DNA of 49,573 nt from DATLFI01 sp035524895 (GTDB lineage Bacteria; Acidobacteriota; Thermoanaerobaculia; Multivoradales; Multivoraceae), in contig DATLFI010000126.1 of assembly GCA_035524895.1 (NCBI GenBank), forward strand, positions 1 to 49,573. The letters are read 5' to 3'. The notes beneath the pieces were generated by a model. The model was not told where the DNA came from. It did not search any database and saw nothing but the letters and a program-made list of their open reading frames with translations. Both the position numbers and the translations under genes were made by a program. Shown one piece after another: positions 46,611-49,573 of this stretch. Position 1 is the first letter of the stretch, and each line of letters begins with the position of its first letter.

Positions 46611-47975
46611 ATGAAGCGGCACCCCAGAACGAAGTCGCCACTGTCCGTCGTCGTGGTGTCCGTGCTGCTGCTCCCGACCGCGGCGATCGCAGCGGCGCCG
46701 CCGGCCGCGTCCGCGGACACGCTGCCGGAGCGTCCGACCTTCTACAAGGACGTGCTGCCGATCCTGCAGGCGCACTGCCAGGACTGCCACCGTGAGGCGG
46801 GGAACAGCAACTCCGGGATGGTCGCGCCGATGGCGCTCGTCGAGTACGACGAGGTCCGGCCCTGGGCGAGGGCGATCGCGAGGGAGACCGTGGCGCGCGA
46901 GATGCCGCCGTGGTTCGCGGCCCCCGAGTTCCACGGCCAATTCGAGGAGGAGCGCGGGCTGTCGGAGACGGAGATCGAGACCCTGACGCGCTGGGCGCGC
47001 ACCGGTGCGATGGCTGGCGACGCCAGCGAGGCGCCGCCGCCGCACGTCTTCCCGTCGACGGCGGGCTGGACGCTGGGCGAGCCCGACCTGGTCATCCCGA
47101 TGCCGGAGCCGTACTGGGTCGCCGACGAGATCGAGGACGTGCAGCCGCGGTTCGATGTGGTGCTCACCGAGGATCAACTCCCCGAGGACCGCTGGATCCA
47201 GTGGATCGAGTTCCGGCCAGGCAACCCCAAGCTGGTGCACCACGGCGGAGCGCGAGTGCAGTCACAGGACGCCGAGGGCAAGCCGGTCGTGGACCCGATC
47301 GCCGGCGGCAAGATCATCGGTACGGCTCCGGGGGACGGTCCCGACATCTGGCCGGTCGGCTACGGCAAGCTCGTGCGCAAGGGCTCGCGGATCATCTTCG
47401 GTCTGCACTACCACAAGGAGCCCGGTCCCGGCACCGGCGGCTGGGATCAGTCGATGATCGCCATCAAGTGGCACGACCAGCCGGTGCAGCACGTGGTGCG
47501 TTCCGCCGGGGTCAGCTCGCGTGGGTGGGAGATCCCGCCGTACCACACCGACTGGCAGGTGGGCGCGGCCCGCACGTTCGAGGAGGACAGTTACATCCTC
47601 AACATGATGCCGCACATGCACACCCGCGGTAAGTCGGCTCGCTACGAGGTGGTCTACCCCGACGATCGCCGCGAGACCATCCTCTGGGTGCCGCGCTACA
47701 ACTACAACTGGCAGCTCACCTACAGCTTGAAGGAGCCGAAGTTCGTGCCCGCTGGCTCGCGACTCGAGGTGACGATGGTCTTCGACAACTCGACCGGCAA
47801 CCCGTTCCTCATCGAGGGACCGGAGCGCCCGGTCGGCTTCGGCGGCATGACCACCGACGAGATGAACATCGGCTGGACCGAGTACGCGAACGCCAAGCCG
47901 ATCGAGAGCGTCGAGCTGCACGACTTTGGTACCGCCGGCACCGGTGTCGAAGACATCGACGACGAGTCGCCTTGA
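46611..47975 (+). CDS. Cytochrome c domain fused to PHM-like copper type II monooxygenase (first copy)
   Basis: 454 residues from ATG 46611, six bases after GAGGAG (an ATG at 46605 sits directly on that sequence). Signal peptide 'LSVVVVSVLLLPTAAIAA'. An N-terminal single-heme cytochrome c has C56-Q-D-C59-H60 and 'REMPPW' (likely Met ligand). The rest fits the two-domain peptidylglycine/dopamine monooxygenase fold: HH pair H210-H211 ('KLVHHGG'), 'GLHYHKE' H266/H268, 'MMPHMHTRG' H335/H337 and 'TTDEMNIG' M418, the places of CuH (His-His-His) and CuM (His-His-Met). Such an enzyme would hydroxylate a C-H bond with O2 and take electrons through its own heme. It acts outside the cytoplasm. Substrate unknown. 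Confidence 0.85.
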   Translation: MKRHPRTKSPLSVVVVSVLLLPTAAIAAAPPAASADTLPERPTFYKDVLPILQAHCQDCHREAGNSNSGMVAPMALVEYDEVRPWARAIARETVAREMPPWFAAPEFHGQFEEERGLSETEIETLTRWARTGAMAGDASEAPPPHVFPSTAGWTLGEPDLVIPMPEPYWVADEIEDVQPRFDVVLTEDQLPEDRWIQWIEFRPGNPKLVHHGGARVQSQDAEGKPVVDPIAGGKIIGTAPGDGPDIWPVGYGKLVRKGSRIIFGLHYHKEPGPGTGGWDQSMIAIKWHDQPVQHVVRSAGVSSRGWEIPPYHTDWQVGAARTFEEDSYILNMMPHMHTRGKSARYEVVYPDDRRETILWVPRYNYNWQLTYSLKEPKFVPAGSRLEVTMVFDNSTGNPFLIEGPERPVGFGGMTTDEMNIGWTEYANAKPIESVELHDFGTAGTGVEDIDDESP

Positions 47976-48024
47976 GGGTAGGTCAGCGTTGGAGTGCGAG
48001 TGGAGCGATTGGAGGAGTGAGACC

Positions 48025-49350
48025 ATGAGCAGAGCGAAGATGGTTGGGTTCCTTGGAGTGGTGGCTGTGGTGTCGGTAGGAGCGGCCGCGCCGGCGGCGA
48101 ACAACGCCGCTCTCGACCAGCAGGCGACCTTCCACCGGGACGTGCTGCCGATCCTCCAGCAGAACTGCCAGAGCTGCCACCGCCAGGGCGGCGACAACTA
48201 CACCGGCATGGTCGCGCCGATGTCGCTGGTCAGCTACGACGAGGTGAGGCCGTGGGCGAAGTCGATCGCGCGGCAGGTCGAGACCCGCACGATGCCGCCG
48301 TGGAAAGCCGATCCCAAGTACCACGGCGTGTTCTCCAACGAGCGCACGCTCACCGACCAGCAGATCGACGCCGTCGTGCGCTGGGCGAAGGCTGGCGCCC
48401 CGGAGGGCGACTCCACCGACGCCCCGCCACCGGTGGAGTTCCCCAACCACGGTTGGCGGATTGGCGTGCCCGACCTCGTGGTCGACGCGCCGCGCCACTT
48501 CGTGGAGGACGGCGTCGACACGCTCTACGTCACCCACGTCGTCGAGCTGACACCCGAGCTGCTGCCCGAGAGCCGGTTCGTGCAGGCCATCGAGTGGCGC
48601 GGCGGCAGCTCGGTGGTGCACCACATCGTCGGCTACGCGTATCCGCCGGGCGTCGGCGACGATCGCACCAAGGCCTATGGTCTCGGCTCGATCGCCCCCG
48701 GCGAGGAGCCGATGTACTTCCCCAACGGCTACGCGAAGCTGCTCGCCAAGGGCTCGCGCGTGGTGTTCTCCATGCACTACCACAAGGAAGCGGGGCCCGG
48801 CTCCGGAATGTGGGACCAATCGCAGGTGGCGTTCAAGTTCTTCCCCGAGGAAGCCGAGGTCGCTCACTTCGTCGAGCACAACGCCATCGGCCATGGCGCG
48901 TTCGAGATCCCGCCGGGGCATCCGAACTGGAAGGTCGGCGCCGCGCGCGTCTTCACCGAGGACGTCAACCTGATCGCGGTCCATCCCCACATGCACTTGC
49001 GCGGTAAGGATGCGCGCTACGTGGCGTTCTACCCGGATGGCACCAGCGAAGAGCTGCTCTCGGTTCCGAATTGGGACTTCAGCTGGCAGAGCGACTACTC
49101 GTTTCGGACACCCAAGCGCCTGCCCGCGGGCACCCGTCTCGAGTACATCGCGCACTTCGACAACTCGCCGAACAACCCGGCCAACCCGGACCCGACCATC
49201 CCGATGGACACCGGGCCCGAGACCACCGACGAGATGATGCTGGGCTACATCACGTACGCCGCCGCCGAGCCGCGGCAGTTGACGGTGGAGGAGGTCGTCC
49301 GCCGGCACTTCGCCGCGGGCGTGGTGGTGGACCAGGAGGCGGAGGAGTAG
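48025..49350 (+). CDS. Cytochrome c domain fused to PHM-like copper type II monooxygenase (second copy)
   Basis: 441 residues from ATG 48025, with 'ggaggagtgagacc' as ribosome binding site. Signal peptide 'MVGFLGVVAVVSVGAAAPA'. Heme motif C48-Q-S-C51-H52, then 'RTMPPW'. Copper-ligand candidates are H199-H200 ('SVVHHIVGYAY'), H251/H253 ('SMHYHKE'), H322/H324 ('VHPHMHLRG') and M404 ('TTDEMMLG'). It is a diverged tandem copy of the gene at 46611 (50-base gap): the core is well conserved, but the middle ('HVVELTPELLPESRFVQAIEW') and the C-terminal ~35 residues differ, which suggests different substrates or a heterodimer. Probably same transcript. Confidence 0.85.
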   Translation: MSRAKMVGFLGVVAVVSVGAAAPAANNAALDQQATFHRDVLPILQQNCQSCHRQGGDNYTGMVAPMSLVSYDEVRPWAKSIARQVETRTMPPWKADPKYHGVFSNERTLTDQQIDAVVRWAKAGAPEGDSTDAPPPVEFPNHGWRIGVPDLVVDAPRHFVEDGVDTLYVTHVVELTPELLPESRFVQAIEWRGGSSVVHHIVGYAYPPGVGDDRTKAYGLGSIAPGEEPMYFPNGYAKLLAKGSRVVFSMHYHKEAGPGSGMWDQSQVAFKFFPEEAEVAHFVEHNAIGHGAFEIPPGHPNWKVGAARVFTEDVNLIAVHPHMHLRGKDARYVAFYPDGTSEELLSVPNWDFSWQSDYSFRTPKRLPAGTRLEYIAHFDNSPNNPANPDPTIPMDTGPETTDEMMLGYITYAAAEPRQLTVEEVVRRHFAAGVVVDQEAEE

Positions 49351-49377
49351 GGCCGAGCGACGGGTGCGTAGTCCTTC

Positions 49378-49573
49378 GTGACCTCTCCCGATCGCAGCGA
49401 CTCGCGCCGCCGGTTCGGGCTGTGGCTCGGCCCGGCTCTGGCGCTCGCGACGTACGCCGCGCTCTCGGCGAGTGCGCTGTCGCATTCTGGCCGCGCGGTG
49501 GCCGCGGTCGCCGTGTTGATGGGCGTGCTGTGGCTGACCGAGGCCGTGCCCATTCCAGCCACGGCGCTGCTGC
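49378..49573 (+). CDS. DASS (SLC13)-family sodium/anion symporter, N-terminal part (3' end outside window)
   Basis: Frame from GTG 49378 open to the window end gives ~65 residues: 'SRRRFGLWLGPALALATYAAL', then 'AVAAVAVLMGVLWLTEAVPIPATALL'. 'WLTEAVPIPATALLP' is the signature of divalent anion:sodium symporters (dicarboxylates, sulfate). Two membrane helices are already visible. It begins 27 bases after the monooxygenase stop and may belong to the same transcript, which would link the oxidases to uptake of an organic or inorganic anion. Confidence 0.85.
   Translation, partial: MTSPDRSDSRRRFGLWLGPALALATYAALSASALSHSGRAVAAVAVLMGVLWLTEAVPIPATALL

Overview
The window is a GC-rich (roughly 65-70% by eye, not computed), densely coding bacterial chromosome segment of 49.6 kb with about 50 protein genes on both strands and no tRNA, rRNA or CRISPR array that I could see. 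Clues to the host are FG-GAP/ASPIC (CRTAC1-type) proteins, a relic of the 'GYFWFFD..NVE..VKVLD.C' C-terminal domain, ECF sigma/anti-sigma/DUF4252 operons, and PHM-like monooxygenases fused to cytochrome c. Together they suggest an Acidobacteriota-like aerobic organism, perhaps Thermoanaerobaculia. This is inference: there is no marker gene here to prove it.

Layout. 1-3.8 kb: tail of a Ser/Thr kinase, a cysteine-dioxygenase-like cupin, a DUF6503-like secreted protein, a relic fragment, an orphan MacB-type ATPase, a PPOX-fold flavoprotein and a carboxymuconolactone-decarboxylase-fold protein. 3.9-8.45 kb: a compact minus-strand operon of an M29-fold metalloprotein, an ovothiol-type (OvoA C-terminal-like) N-methyltransferase, a BDS1-like alkylsulfatase-family metallo-beta-lactamase protein and a second, secreted M29-like protein that has lost most metal ligands. 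8.6-15.4 kb: MaoC-like hydratase, membrane hydrolase-like protein, secreted matrixin-type protease with beta-propeller-like repeats, SGNH esterase and long-chain acyl-CoA ligase. 15.4-17.9 kb: an overlapping ECF sigma / anti-sigma / DUF4252 / DUF4252 operon. 18.0-20.8 kb: an amidase-signature protein lacking all three catalytic residues, diverging from a YdjC/ChbG-like deacetylase.

20.8-23.4 kb is a small junk-and-insertion zone: a broken DUF6544-like gene, an integron-type gene cassette (secreted cupin gene plus a recognisable attC site), a lower-GC VOC-family gene, heptamer repeats, a cyclophilin gene and the C-terminal relic of an antitoxin. 23.4-29.9 kb is a minus-strand series read from a clear promoter/operator at 29.88-29.93 kb: two-domain multicopper oxidase, ZIP transporter, cupredoxin, TonB-dependent receptor and TlpA-like thioredoxin, then an FmdB-like zinc ribbon and a short asparaginase-domain protein. 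I read the first five as a copper/zinc handling module.

30-36.6 kb: AlkP-superfamily phosphatase, a helical-repeat regulator-like gene coupled to a TPR gene, GNAT acetyltransferase, arsenate reductase, a secreted protein and an acyl-CoA dehydrogenase. 36.7-41.6 kb: a translationally coupled triplet, CRTAC1-like protein plus active and inactive M16 peptidase subunits. 41.6-46.5 kb: dienelactone hydrolase, lipoprotein alpha/beta hydrolase, coiled-coil secreted protein, two tandem EAL phosphodiesterases and an unknown protein. 46.5-49.6 kb: a promoter followed by two tandem heme-fused PHM-like copper monooxygenases and the start of a DASS-family transporter.
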